Part shown: positions 1-8,001 of the stretch, one piece after another
How positions within the stretch are numbered: the stretch's first letter is position 1
Layout of the letters: each line of letters begins with the position of its first letter
DNA from: a virus
Length of the DNA: 26,356 bases
IMG/VR virus record: IMGVR_UViG_3300032288_000464
Coordinates: 1 to 26,356 of that record
Strand: one strand, 5' to 3'
The notes under the pieces: generated by a model
What the model was told of the DNA's origin: nothing
What the model saw: the letters and a program-made list of their open reading frames with translations, nothing else
Database searches by the model: none
Program-made: the position numbers and the translations under genes

Positions 1-12
1 GCATCTGTTGCT

Positions 13-110
13 GTTGCACGACCCTCACCTTACGCCCTCGCACTGCAACAGTTGCAGTTGTTGCATGTTGCGCTGTTGCAGTTCGTGAAAGATGTAACTT
101 GCGCGTTGCA
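13..110. repeat. GTTGCA hexamer cluster in the leader
   Basis: GTTGCA occurs at 13-18, 51-56, 60-65, 75-80 and 105-110, with a truncated copy (GTTGC) at 67-71. The copies from 51 to 80 are 7-9 bases apart. One copy forms the right arm of a perfect inverted repeat, CTGCAAC (43-49), A, GTTGCAG (51-57). The cluster lies just upstream of two tiny genes and the packaging operon, so it could be a regulator-binding array. It could also be the end of a repetitive upstream gene: frames 1 and 3 both stay open from the window edge. I see no convincing -35/-10 promoter pair here. Confidence 0.5.
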
Positions 111-161
111 TGGATTGTGTGTAACGGGGAGCTTGTCAGCAATTGTTTTGAGGAGAGAGCG

Positions 162-257
162 ATGTTTGAAGCTGTCGTGCATTTCGCAACGTGGGCTATG
201 CTTGGTCTGGCGGGCTGGGCGGTGTATGATACCTGTCGTAATTACTTTCGGAGGTGA
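162..257 (+). CDS. 31-residue membrane microprotein
   Basis: This is a very short gene that I do not recognise. It begins at an ATG preceded by a strong ribosome-binding site (AGGAGAGAGCG, starting at 151) and encodes 31 residues. Residues about 5-23 are hydrophobic and contain three Trp-type aromatic positions, and the C-terminus is basic (ending in YFRR), which fits a single membrane span. Its last codons contain the ribosome-binding site of the next small gene, four bases away, so the two are probably translated together. Support is the ribosome-binding site, the hydrophobic pattern and the paired arrangement. No function can be assigned; a regulator or membrane factor made before packaging genes is only a guess. 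Confidence 0.5.
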   Translation: MFEAVVHFATWAMLGLAGWAVYDTCRNYFRR

Positions 258-261
258 TCGC

Positions 262-360
262 ATGGAACCGATGCGAGGTGTCAGGCTGCTCATGTGGCTG
301 TTTATGTTCGTGGCCGCATTTGGCTTCGTAATGTTGAGCTGGCCGAACGCAGCGCAGTAA
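262..360 (+). CDS. 32-residue membrane microprotein
   Basis: This is a second tiny gene with a textbook Shine-Dalgarno (GGAGGTGATCGC) directly before its ATG. It encodes 32 residues. After a basic start (MEPMRGVR), residues 9-27 form one long hydrophobic stretch rich in Leu, Met, Phe and Val, so a single transmembrane helix is likely. It follows the preceding microprotein after four bases. The same frame is open back to the window start, so a longer protein cannot be excluded, but the ribosome-binding site argues for this start. Function unknown. Confidence 0.55.
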   Translation: MEPMRGVRLLMWLFMFVAAFGFVMLSWPNAAQ

Positions 361-362
361 CG

Positions 363-381
363 CCGCCGTTATTGCGGTTTT
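363..381 (+). terminator. Weak terminator-like hairpin
   Basis: CCGC (363-366) pairs with GCGG (374-377) across a 7-base loop and is followed by TTTT. It sits two bases after the second microprotein stop and before the terminase operon. The stem is only four pairs, so this is a tentative call. The rest of 361-439 holds nothing else I can support. Confidence 0.25.
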
Positions 382-439
382 GCTTCACAAGTGTTATCTG
401 TGTGTCTTCTGAGCCTTGAGACACATGCGAGAGCCATCG

Positions 440-946
440 ATGCGTAACGCCAAAGACCCCAACAGCCCAACGCAAGTGCTGCCGCCCGACCCCGTCGTGG
501 CGAAAGAGATATGCGATCGCGTTGCTGCGGGTGAGACGCTTCTCAAGATTATCGACGTGAAGCCGCGCCCGGCGCACTACCCTTGCCGCCAAACATTTTA
601 TGAGTGGCTCCGTAACGATCCACAAATCGCCATGATGTACGAAAAAGCGCGCATTGCTGGGTACGATGTGATGGCTGAGAAGTGCTTGGAGCTTGCGCAC
701 GAGGAGATCGATAAGCCTGTCGATGGCAAGCGTGATCCTGCGCACATCGCGCACCAGAAGCTCAAGATCGACACGTATGCGCGCCTGCTGGGCAAGTGGG
801 CTCCGAAGAAGTACGGCGATCGCGTGGCGCTGGCCGGCAGTGCAGACGAGCCGGTGAACGTCAACGTGACGAGCAACCTGCCGCCGATCACCGAGTTGCT
901 CGATGCGATCTACAGCCAGAAGGCAAAACCCGAAGGCGGCAAGTGA
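440..946 (+). CDS. terS: Terminase small subunit
   Basis: Probable DNA-recognition subunit of the packaging motor, which binds the packaging site and hands DNA to the large subunit. The 168-residue product has a helix-turn-helix-like N-terminal half: VAKEICDRVAAGETLLKI, then a Cys/Gln segment, then TFYEWLRNDP. A helical region follows (EKARIAGYDVMAEKCLELA), and then the block KLKIDTYARLLGKWAPKKYGD, which is typical of Sf6-type small terminases. Other in-frame starts exist at 425 (ATG) and 416 (TTG). I chose 440 because GAGAG at 429-433 is six bases upstream. Its stop overlaps the start of the large terminase, which supports the call. Family assignment is by motif recognition, not a search. 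Confidence 0.85.
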   Translation: MRNAKDPNSPTQVLPPDPVVAKEICDRVAAGETLLKIIDVKPRPAHYPCRQTFYEWLRNDPQIAMMYEKARIAGYDVMAEKCLELAHEEIDKPVDGKRDPAHIAHQKLKIDTYARLLGKWAPKKYGDRVALAGSADEPVNVNVTSNLPPITELLDAIYSQKAKPEGGK

Positions 947-2448
947 GCGTCATTGCTTTCCCGACCACGCCTGTGAAGCGACCGGCGACGCTGCCCGAAG
1001 CGGCCGCGCTCTTGCAGCAGTACCCTCCAGAGGTGCAGGCCTACGCCGCATGGCGCATGCGCTGGCGCAACACTGCGCGCGACACGCAGATACCACCGAA
1101 CGACAGTTGGACAGAGTGCGGCTACCTTGCCGGCCGTGGCTTCGGCAAGACGCGCGTTGGCGCGGAGTGGCTGGCCGATTGTGTCATGACCGACCCGCTC
1201 GCCCTGCCATGCGCCGTGATCGCACCAACGTACGGCGACGTGAAGTTCACCTGCTTCGAAGGCCCCGCCGGCCTGATCTCGATCCTGCCGCCTGAGTTCA
1301 TCGTGCGATACAACAGCACGGATCTCATCATCGAGGTAAAGACAATCCACGGATCGACCGCCACGATACGCGGCTTCACGGCCGAGAAGCCTGAGCGTCT
1401 GCGCGGCCCGCAGCACTGTCGCATCTGGTGCGATGAGTTGGCTGCTTGGCAGTACGGGCAAGAGACTTGGGACATGGCCATGATGGGCCTGCGCTTGGGG
1501 CCACACCCGCAGATCCTGTGGACGACGACGCCTAAGCCGACCGAGCTGGTGCGCAAGCTCACGAGCGAGAAGACTGATCGCGTGATCGTGAAGGGCTCGA
1601 CCTTCGACAACCGGGCGAACCTGCCTGACGCATTCTTCGCACAGCTTGAGCAGTACGATGGCACAACGCTCGGCCGCCAAGAGCTTTATGGCGAGCTGAT
1701 CGACCCCGAAGAGCAGGGCGTGATTAAGCGTAGCTGGATCAAGCTGTGGCCGGCAAAGACCAAGCTGCCTGTCTTCGACTGGATCGTGATGTCGCTCGAT
1801 ACCGCCTACACGGAGAAGACGACCGACCGCAAGTCGCATGACCCCGACCCCACGGCCTGCGCCGTCTGGGGCGTGTTCCGTCACAATGACCGCACCAACG
1901 TCCTGCTGCTTGATTGCTGGCAGGACCACCTCGGACTGCCTGACCTGATTAAGCGCGTGAAGAAGGAGATGGAGCAGCGGTACGGCGACGACGAGGAGCG
2001 CCCGCTGATCCGTCCGCTGATCGGGCCGGGCAAGATGCACACGTCTGGCCGTGGCGTGGACATGGTGCTGATCGAGGATAAGGGATCAGGCATAAGTTTA
2101 CGACAGATGCTCGATCGCGAGGGCATCACGTCCTACGCATACAACCCCGGCCGCGCTGACAAGCTGACGCGCTTGCACATGGTGAGCCACATATTCCATC
2201 GCGGTCAGGTGTGGCTGCCCGAGAGCGCCAAGTTCGCAGGCCAGCCGCGCACATGGGCCGAGCCTCTGGTCTATCAGCTCTGCGCCTTCGCCGGCAGCGG
2301 GTCGATCAAGCACGACGACTTCGTGGACGCGACGACGCAGGCGCTACGACTGCTCATGGACAAGAACATGCTTTCCAATGTAAAGATATCCGCGCAGCCG
2401 CAAGACGTGGCTGATCCGCGACCCAAGCCCAACCCATACGCGGTGTAA
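943..2448 (+). CDS. terL: Terminase large subunit (ATPase-nuclease)
   Basis: Motor protein that pumps DNA into the procapsid by ATP hydrolysis and cuts the concatemer. The 501-residue product starts at a GTG that overlaps the small-terminase stop (GTGA); the frame is open further upstream, but that part only mirrors terS. Visible motifs are Walker A GRGFGKT (64-70), Walker B RIWCDE (about 160-165), the coupling motif TTTPKP (about 194-199) and an RNase H-like nuclease. The nuclease acidic residues lie in MSLDTAYTEK (Asp286), VLIEDKGSG (Glu378, Asp379) and KHDDFVDAT (about 457-464). Length and motif order are normal for a full-length TerL. It is followed by the portal after nine bases with its own ribosome-binding site. 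Confidence 0.95.
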   Translation: MSVIAFPTTPVKRPATLPEAAALLQQYPPEVQAYAAWRMRWRNTARDTQIPPNDSWTECGYLAGRGFGKTRVGAEWLADCVMTDPLALPCAVIAPTYGDVKFTCFEGPAGLISILPPEFIVRYNSTDLIIEVKTIHGSTATIRGFTAEKPERLRGPQHCRIWCDELAAWQYGQETWDMAMMGLRLGPHPQILWTTTPKPTELVRKLTSEKTDRVIVKGSTFDNRANLPDAFFAQLEQYDGTTLGRQELYGELIDPEEQGVIKRSWIKLWPAKTKLPVFDWIVMSLDTAYTEKTTDRKSHDPDPTACAVWGVFRHNDRTNVLLLDCWQDHLGLPDLIKRVKKEMEQRYGDDEERPLIRPLIGPGKMHTSGRGVDMVLIEDKGSGISLRQMLDREGITSYAYNPGRADKLTRLHMVSHIFHRGQVWLPESAKFAGQPRTWAEPLVYQLCAFAGSGSIKHDDFVDATTQALRLLMDKNMLSNVKISAQPQDVADPRPKPNPYAV

Positions 2449-2457
2449 GGATCGACC

Positions 2458-5067
2458 ATGGAAGACGAATACGAAGACGAAGCAATCCTCAAAGGCGAGG
2501 TCGTGGCCGTTGACAGGGAAGAGGATGACGTCGAGGACACCGAGGATGGTGGCGCGATCGTCAAGCTTGATGAGGAGGAGACGGCGGCAGGCAGGGGCGA
2601 GTTCTACGCCAACCTCGCCGAGAGCTTGCCCGACACGGATCTGCGCCGCATCGGCCGCGACTTCGTTGAGCTGATCGCACGCGACAAAGAGGCGCGTAAA
2701 AAACGCGACGAGCAATATGAGGAAGGCCTACGCCGCACCGGCTTGGGCGATGACGCGCCCGGCGGCGCTGACTTCCAAGGCGCGAGCAAGGTGGTGCATC
2801 CGATGCTGACGCAGGTCAGCGTGGACTTCGCCGCACGCGCCATCAAGGAGTTATTCCCAGCGCAAGGGCCGGTGAAGGATCTCGTGATCGGCAACAGCTC
2901 CGCCGAGAAGATCGCCAAGGCCAAGCGCAAGACCGACTTCATGAACTGGCAGTTGACCGTGCAGTCGCCTGAGTTCCGCGCCGAGCTGGAGCAGCTCCTG
3001 ACGCAAGTGCCGCTGGGCGGCGCGCAGTACATGAAGCTGGCATGGCGCGAGGATCGCAATCGCCCTGAGTTCCTGTTCGTGGCGATCGACGACGTGTACC
3101 TGCCCTTCGCAGCCACCAACTTCTATTCCGCACAGCGCAAGACGCATGTGCAGTACCTGACGCAGCTTGAATACAAGCAGCGCGTGCGCAGCGGCATGTA
3201 CCGCGACGTGGACTTGATCCCCGCCAGCATGGAGCCCGACCGCTCGTCAGCTGATCAGGCCAACGACAAGATCGAAGGGCGCTCAGACACGAGCTACAAC
3301 GAGGACGGCCTGCGCACGGTGTTCGAGATTTACGCCGTGGCCGATATCGAGGGTGAAGATTTCGCCCCGTACATCATCAGCATCGACAAGATCACGGGCA
3401 AAGTGCTGTCCATCTATCGCAACTGGGACGAGCAAGACGCCGCCAAGGAAGAACTGCAATGGATGGTCGAGTTCCCATTCGTGCCGTGGCGCGGCGCGTA
3501 TCCAATCGGCATAACCCACATGATCGGCGGCCTGAGTGCAGCAGCGACGGGCGCACTGCGCGCCCTGCTCGACAGCGCACACATCCAGAACGCACCGACG
3601 ATGCTCAAGCTCAAGGGCGGCAGCAAGGGCGGTCAGACGCTCGGCATCCAACCGACGCAGGTGATGGAGATTGAGGGCGGTCTTAACATCGACGATATCC
3701 GCAAGACGATCATGCCCGTGCCGTTCAACCCGCCAAGCTCGACACTGTTCCAGTTGCTCGGTTTCTTGGTGGACGCCGGCAACAGCGTGGTGCGCACAAC
3801 GCTCGACGACATCGCAGACGGCAACCCCAACGCTCCTGTCGGCACAACGCTGGCCAAGATGGAGCAGGGCATGGTGGTCTTCAGCGCCATCCACGCCCGC
3901 CTGCACGACGCAATGGCACGCACGTTGCGCATCCTGCATCGCCTCAACGCCATGTACCTCAATGACGAGGACGTGGAGGCCGAGATCGGCGAGGAGCTGG
4001 CAACGCGCGCGGACTTCGAAGGGCCGATGGACGTCGTGCCTGTGTCCGACCCGAACATCTTCAGCGAGGCGCAACGCTTTGCGCAGGTGCAGGCCGTGGC
4101 ACAGCGCGCCGCGCAACTGCCGCAGCTTTACAATCAGCGCAAGGTCGAGGAGCGCATCCTCGACACGCTGAAGATACCGAACGCCAAGGAGCTTCTGGCT
4201 CCGTCGATGGATCCCGAAGAGAAGAACGCCGTGGACGAAAACGTGCTGGCCAGTGTCGGCAAGGCGATCGGCGCATTCCCAGAGCAGGATCACATCGCGC
4301 ACCTTGAGGCGCACATCACATACCTGATGAACCCAGCACTCGGAGCAAGCCCGCTTATTGCGCCGCAGTTCGTGCCAGCCATTCTCCAGCACATTAAGGA
4401 GCATGTGACGCTCTGGTATGCGTCCCAAGTGTACGACATGGGTACGGAGGCCACTGGCGAGGATCTCGATGATCTGGTGAAGAGCAGCAAGACGGACAAC
4501 GAGAAGCGCACGCTCGACAGGCTGTTGGCGCTTGCAAGCAGCGAAGTGTCACAGAAGGCCGCGCAGGTGTTTGCTTCCCTGCCGCCCGTCATTCAGCAGG
4601 CGCAGCAGCTTGTACCACCCGCGCCGCAAGATCCGGCAACGGCGGCAGCAACGGCACAGTCGCAGGCACAGATGGCCGAGACGCAGCGCAAGGCCGCCCT
4701 CGACCAACAGCGCGCGCAGATCGACATGCAGCGCCTGCAACTGACGGCCGCAAACCAGCAGCAAGACACGCAAATGCGTCAGATGCAGCTACAGCAGGAC
4801 GCGCAAATGCGTCAGGCTCAGATGCAGGGCGACGCGCAGCTCAAGCAGGCGCAACTGCAATTGCAGATACAGCAGATGCAGGCCGAGTACGATCGCGAGC
4901 AGGCACGCATCGAGGGCGAGAACGCACGCAAGTACGCCGAGATCGCAGCGCGCGAGAAGATGAACACACAAGACAATATGACCGCCATGCAGCTCGCAGA
5001 GTTGGAGTTGCAGACGGGCGAAAAGTTCGCCGTGTCCACGGGCACGGGGATAAACCCACAGCCATAA
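2458..5067 (+). CDS. Portal protein with long Gln-rich C-terminal coil
   Basis: The portal is the twelve-subunit ring at one capsid vertex through which DNA enters and leaves. The 869-residue product is long, like P22-type portals. It has a very acidic N-terminus (about 1-50) and a block DFQGASKVVHPMLTQVSVDF near residue 105 of the kind seen in portals of uncultured podoviruses. A Gln/Met/Ala-rich heptad-like tail covers about 720-850 (repeats of MRQ-QMQ-QLKQAQLQ). In P22 such a C-terminal helix forms the barrel inside the capsid, so the tail here is probably the barrel. Placement directly after TerL and before the scaffold and capsid genes supports the call. The subfamily is inferred. Confidence 0.85.
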   Translation: MEDEYEDEAILKGEVVAVDREEDDVEDTEDGGAIVKLDEEETAAGRGEFYANLAESLPDTDLRRIGRDFVELIARDKEARKKRDEQYEEGLRRTGLGDDAPGGADFQGASKVVHPMLTQVSVDFAARAIKELFPAQGPVKDLVIGNSSAEKIAKAKRKTDFMNWQLTVQSPEFRAELEQLLTQVPLGGAQYMKLAWREDRNRPEFLFVAIDDVYLPFAATNFYSAQRKTHVQYLTQLEYKQRVRSGMYRDVDLIPASMEPDRSSADQANDKIEGRSDTSYNEDGLRTVFEIYAVADIEGEDFAPYIISIDKITGKVLSIYRNWDEQDAAKEELQWMVEFPFVPWRGAYPIGITHMIGGLSAAATGALRALLDSAHIQNAPTMLKLKGGSKGGQTLGIQPTQVMEIEGGLNIDDIRKTIMPVPFNPPSSTLFQLLGFLVDAGNSVVRTTLDDIADGNPNAPVGTTLAKMEQGMVVFSAIHARLHDAMARTLRILHRLNAMYLNDEDVEAEIGEELATRADFEGPMDVVPVSDPNIFSEAQRFAQVQAVAQRAAQLPQLYNQRKVEERILDTLKIPNAKELLAPSMDPEEKNAVDENVLASVGKAIGAFPEQDHIAHLEAHITYLMNPALGASPLIAPQFVPAILQHIKEHVTLWYASQVYDMGTEATGEDLDDLVKSSKTDNEKRTLDRLLALASSEVSQKAAQVFASLPPVIQQAQQLVPPAPQDPATAAATAQSQAQMAETQRKAALDQQRAQIDMQRLQLTAANQQQDTQMRQMQLQQDAQMRQAQMQGDAQLKQAQLQLQIQQMQAEYDREQARIEGENARKYAEIAAREKMNTQDNMTAMQLAELELQTGEKFAVSTGTGINPQP

Positions 5068-5077
5068 GGAGATCAAC

Positions 5078-5212
5078 ATGGCGAAGAAACCAACGGCGAA
5101 AGCCGACACTAAAGGCACGGTTAGCGGCGACGCGATCCCGATGCACAAGAAACTTGCTATGGGTCAGAACCCCGACACGGGCGCTGGCTCTGGTAAAAAG
5201 ATCCCTGCCTAA
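5078..5212 (+). CDS. 44-residue basic protein, unknown
   Basis: A small gene 10 bases after the portal, with an AAGGAG ribosome-binding site at 5066-5070 overlapping the portal stop. It encodes 44 residues that are Lys-, Gly- and Thr-rich (MAKKPTAK at the start, GSGKKIPA at the end) and probably disordered. Its stop shares a base with the start of the next gene (TAATG), which supports its being real. I do not recognise the family. The location suggests a minor virion or assembly protein, but that is inference. Confidence 0.65.
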   Translation: MAKKPTAKADTKGTVSGDAIPMHKKLAMGQNPDTGAGSGKKIPA

Positions 5213-5406
5213 TGCTGGTCGATGTGTTGCTGCGTAAGTTCGAGGAAGAGCAAGCCCGCCTTGCTAAAGAGACTTTGCAGCAACCTCAACAGCCACACGA
5301 GTTCAATTACGGACGCGCTGTGGGCATGTATGCGGGCTTGGAACACGCAAAGACGTTGTTGCTTGAACTGATCGACGAGAAGAACAAGCGCGACATATTG
5401 CTATAA
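5212..5406 (+). CDS. 64-residue helical protein, unknown
   Basis: The start overlaps the stop of the preceding small gene (TAATG), suggesting coupled translation. The 64 residues are strongly helical: a charged N-terminal helix (VLLRKFEEEQARLAKETL), a Gln/Pro linker (QQPQQPHEF) and a second helix ending in LLLELIDEKNKRDILL. No catalytic motif is visible. It lies between portal and co-chaperonin, so an accessory role in head assembly is possible. I do not recognise it. Confidence 0.7.
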   Translation: MLVDVLLRKFEEEQARLAKETLQQPQQPHEFNYGRAVGMYAGLEHAKTLLLELIDEKNKRDILL

Positions 5407-5425
5407 CTTGCGGAGCGGAGCGAAG

Positions 5426-5851
5426 ATGCAAGAGATTACAAACAAGATCGACTTCAGTTACGACAGCCTTGATGAGGCTTTCCCGCCGTGTGACGCAGGC
5501 GTGAAGCCCTTTGGTTCGCGGGTGCTGGTGCAAGTGCGCACACCCAAGCAGAAGACCAAGGGCGGCATTATCTTGACGACTGATGCACGCGAGACTGAGC
5601 ATTATAATACGCAGGTGGCCAAGGTCATTGCCGTGGGCACTCTGGCGTTCAAGAACAGAAACACTATGGAACCGTGGCCGGAAGGCTCGTGGTGTGAGGT
5701 GGGCGAGTTTGTTCGCGTGCCGCGCTACGGCGGCGACAGGTGGTCTGTAAAAACCGCAGATGGTGATGAGGCCATCGTGGTTATTTTCAACGATCTCGAT
5801 CTGGTGGGTAAGGTGACTGGCGATCCGCTGGCCATCAAGGCCTTCCTCTGA
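5426..5851 (+). CDS. GroES-like co-chaperonin
   Basis: Probable phage co-chaperonin that caps the host GroEL chamber during folding of a virion protein. The 141-residue product has a GroES-like layout: KPFGSRVLVQV (27-37), then a mobile-loop-like segment KTKGGIIL (43-50) whose IIL would be the GroEL-contacting tripeptide, then VAKVIAVG (64-71). The chain continues with GSWCEVGEFVRVPRYGG (87-103) and ends with EAIVVIFNDLDLVGKV (115-130). It is longer than bacterial GroES (about 97 residues) because of a roughly 26-residue N-terminal extension and a longer middle loop. I chose ATG 5426, five bases after GGAG; a TTG at 5408 is also in frame. T4 gp31 is the known precedent for a phage GroES substitute. 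No GroEL is present in the window. Confidence 0.8.
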   Translation: MQEITNKIDFSYDSLDEAFPPCDAGVKPFGSRVLVQVRTPKQKTKGGIILTTDARETEHYNTQVAKVIAVGTLAFKNRNTMEPWPEGSWCEVGEFVRVPRYGGDRWSVKTADGDEAIVVIFNDLDLVGKVTGDPLAIKAFL

Positions 5852-5880
5852 TCGATAAGGCTGCATTAGGAGAGCCGATC

Positions 5881-6831
5881 ATGGCAGACAACCAACTAAA
5901 CGAAAAAGATGAGGATGAGTTGATCCCCGTCGAGACGCCGCCAGAAACTGAGGCCGAGCAGGCCGAAGACCACGACGATGATGACGATAGCGATGACGAG
6001 GACACGCGCCTTGCCGACGACGACGATGATGGCGACGATGAGGACGACGGTCGGCCTTCCAAGACACTGAAGAACCGTGAGCGCCGTAGCAAGCGCCGCG
6101 ATATTCGGCGTGTTGCGAAGGAGCGTGCAGACGCAGAGCTTCGCTTACTGCGCGAGCAGAACGACCAGCTCATGCGCCGCATGCAGGCTCTGGAGGGCAA
6201 TAGCATTGCCCAGAACGAGAATGCCATTGAGCAGCGTCTCCACGAGGCGGTGCAAGAGGCATACACGGCAGAGCAGATCATCGCCAAGGCTGTTGAGGCC
6301 GGCAATGGTGACGATGTGGCAACCGCCATGCGCTTGCGTGACGAGGCCAAGCAGCGCGCCGCGCAATTGCAAGGCGTCAAGCATCAGCTTCAATACGCCA
6401 AGCAACAAGCAGCTCAACCTCAAGTCGATCAGCGCGTCACCAATTATGCCCAAGAGTGGCTGCAAGCCAATCCGTGGTATGATCCGAGTGGCCGCGATGA
6501 GGACAGCGCAATCACCAAGGCGATCGATAACTCGCTCGCCGCCGAGGGCTGGGATCCACGATCCGAAGTCTATTGGCACGAACTCACGCGCCGAGTTGCA
6601 GCGCGTGTGTCTGACGACGACGCACCTTCGCGTCGTGATGCAGCACCTAAGCGTAAGGCTCCACCAATCGGTGGAGGGCGTGAACATGCACCCGCATCAA
6701 CACGCAAAGAAGTATACGTGACACCTGAGCGAAAACAGGCTATGATAGATGCTGGTGTGTGGGATGACCCCGTCGCCCGCAACCGCTACCTGAAGGCGTA
6801 TCAGGACTATGACAAGCAATCGGCTCGCTAA
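5881..6831 (+). CDS. Scaffolding protein (probable)
   Basis: Likely internal scaffold that guides capsid assembly and is then removed. The 316-residue product has an extremely acidic N-terminal region (residues 29-57 are almost all Asp/Glu), a basic stretch (KNRERRSKRRDIRR, about 64-77) and a long coiled coil (about 80-175). A middle region NYAQEWLQANPWYDP follows, then a Lys/Arg-rich linker and a short C-terminal helical domain (KEVYVTPERKQAMIDAGVWDD). Acidic coil plus C-terminal helical segment, placed between portal and capsid genes, is the usual scaffold picture. The ribosome-binding site is TTAGGAG. No protease gene is seen nearby. The function is inferred from composition and position. 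Confidence 0.75.
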   Translation: MADNQLNEKDEDELIPVETPPETEAEQAEDHDDDDDSDDEDTRLADDDDDGDDEDDGRPSKTLKNRERRSKRRDIRRVAKERADAELRLLREQNDQLMRRMQALEGNSIAQNENAIEQRLHEAVQEAYTAEQIIAKAVEAGNGDDVATAMRLRDEAKQRAAQLQGVKHQLQYAKQQAAQPQVDQRVTNYAQEWLQANPWYDPSGRDEDSAITKAIDNSLAAEGWDPRSEVYWHELTRRVAARVSDDDAPSRRDAAPKRKAPPIGGGREHAPASTRKEVYVTPERKQAMIDAGVWDDPVARNRYLKAYQDYDKQSAR

Positions 6832-6846
6832 AAGAAAGGGTAAGCC

Positions 6847-7383
6847 ATGCAAGACAATGATGAACGCCTGAAGACGGAAATGAGTGTTGGACGCCGCAGC
6901 CGTAAGGCCGACGATCGCGAGATGGTCGAAAGCCGGACAGTAAGCGAAGACGACCGACTGGAGATGTTCCGAAACCAACTGTTTAACGACGCACTGCCTG
7001 ACCTGCCGGATATGCCCGGCTGGCACGTTTGCTGGTTAACAACGACTAATCCGAGGGATCCGATCCATCGGCGTATGCAGCTCGGTTACGAGCCTATCCG
7101 CCCTGAAGAAGTCCCCGGCATGGAGTACGCGACCTTGAAGACCGGAGAATACTCCGGAATGATTGGCGTCAACGAGATGCTTGCATTTAAGCTTCCACAG
7201 ACACTGTACCAACGGTTTATGAAGGAAGCCCATTACGATGCCCCGTTGCGCGAAGAGAATAAGCTCGCAGAAACTGCCGAGATTATGCGTGAGCAAGCGG
7301 CCCGCATGGGTGCCACTCTCTTTGAGGGTGATGGCATGTCAGAGATGCGTCACGAAGCCCCCCGCTTAACCGACTTCGATTAA
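6847..7383 (+). CDS. 178-residue head-region protein, unknown
   Basis: Starts 15 bases after the scaffold with an AAAGGG ribosome-binding site. The N-terminus (1-45) is charged and helical. The middle contains MPGWHVCWLTTTNPRDPIH, followed by GYEPIRPEEVPGMEY and a Gly-rich turn before NEMLAFKLPQTLYQRFMKEA. The C-terminus is charged. I recall similar proteins between scaffold and capsid genes in environmental phage genomes, where they are annotated only as hypothetical. A head-assembly or minor capsid role is plausible from position only. No enzyme motif is visible. Confidence 0.85.
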   Translation: MQDNDERLKTEMSVGRRSRKADDREMVESRTVSEDDRLEMFRNQLFNDALPDLPDMPGWHVCWLTTTNPRDPIHRRMQLGYEPIRPEEVPGMEYATLKTGEYSGMIGVNEMLAFKLPQTLYQRFMKEAHYDAPLREENKLAETAEIMREQAARMGATLFEGDGMSEMRHEAPRLTDFD

Positions 7384-7417
7384 GCTGGGTAACGCAACTC
7401 TTTGATGAGGTAACGCT

Positions 7418-7984
7418 ATGTCAACGACTTCCAAGCCGTTCGGCGTAATCCCTGCGTATCATCCGAGTGGTGTGGTTCGCCCCACTGCTTTCACGATCCG
7501 CAATGGCTACGGCTCGAACATTCTGCAAAACCAAGTTGTGCGCATTGTTCCGTCTTCGACGGGCGAAGGCACGCTTGCCGCCGCTGCACTCAATGAAAAC
7601 TTCATTGGCGTGTTTCAAGGTGTTGAGTTTACCGATAGCGACGGTCGTCGTCGCGTGAGCAACAAATGGACTGCCAACCAGTATGGCACGGAAGTTGTAG
7701 CTTATGCCACGCTCGATCCAGTGATTGTTTACAACGTGCAGGCCAATGGCTCGCTCGATGTGGACAGCATCGGCAAGCAATTCGACCTCGTTTCGGTTTC
7801 TGCCGGTGACACGACCACAGGTCTGTCGCAAGCCGTTCTCGACACGGGTTCGTCCGCCTCCAACGCTGCTTTCCGCGTCATCGGCATCACGCCGGGGCCG
7901 GACAACGCTTGGGGTGACAACTTCACCATCGTTCAGGTTCAGATCAGCGAACATCAAATGGTCGCTGATAAGGCCGCATTCTAA
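7418..7984 (+). CDS. Beta-rich protein upstream of capsid, possible decoration protein
   Basis: The 188-residue product begins at an ATG with GAGGTAAC upstream. It is rich in Gly, Ser, Thr, Val and Asn with few long helices, for example PFGVIPAYHPSGVVRPTAF at the start and VYNVQANGSLDVDSIGKQFDL in the middle. A beta-barrel or beta-sandwich is therefore likely. It sits directly before the major capsid gene, which is where many phages keep head decoration or stabilising proteins. That role is an inference from position and composition; I see no diagnostic motif. Codon choice begins to shift toward T-ending codons here, as in the capsid gene. Confidence 0.75.
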   Translation: MSTTSKPFGVIPAYHPSGVVRPTAFTIRNGYGSNILQNQVVRIVPSSTGEGTLAAAALNENFIGVFQGVEFTDSDGRRRVSNKWTANQYGTEVVAYATLDPVIVYNVQANGSLDVDSIGKQFDLVSVSAGDTTTGLSQAVLDTGSSASNAAFRVIGITPGPDNAWGDNFTIVQVQISEHQMVADKAAF

Positions 7985-8001
7985 AAGGGAGGGCTTGAAC
8001 A

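Noticed and set aside
373-398. Possible promoter TTGCGG-16-TTATCT before the small terminase
   Set aside because: Only about half of the -35 and two of the -10 positions match, so it is not distinguishable from background.
796-942. 5' extension of the large terminase frame upstream of GTG 943
   Set aside because: It overlaps the small terminase coding region, is Arg-rich shadow sequence, and the overlapping GTGA start fits the family length.
910-2040. Long minus-strand open frame of 376 codons opposite the large terminase
   Set aside because: It mirrors a gene with clear ATPase and nuclease motifs, has no recognisable domain, and such antisense frames are expected opposite GC-rich coding DNA.
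3671-4171. Plus-strand 166-codon frame inside the portal gene
   Set aside because: It is Arg/Ser/Cys-rich and has the composition of an off-frame reading of the portal gene with no ribosome-binding site.
3283-4428. Long minus-strand open frame of 381 codons opposite the portal gene
   Set aside because: It is rich in Arg, His and Leu as expected for a shadow frame, has no motif and overlaps the strongly supported portal gene.
6659-6676. Perfect 7-bp inverted repeat (CTCCACC/GGTGGAG) in the scaffold gene
   Set aside because: It is short, lies within codons for Pro-Pro-Ile-Gly-Gly and has no T-run, so chance is adequate.
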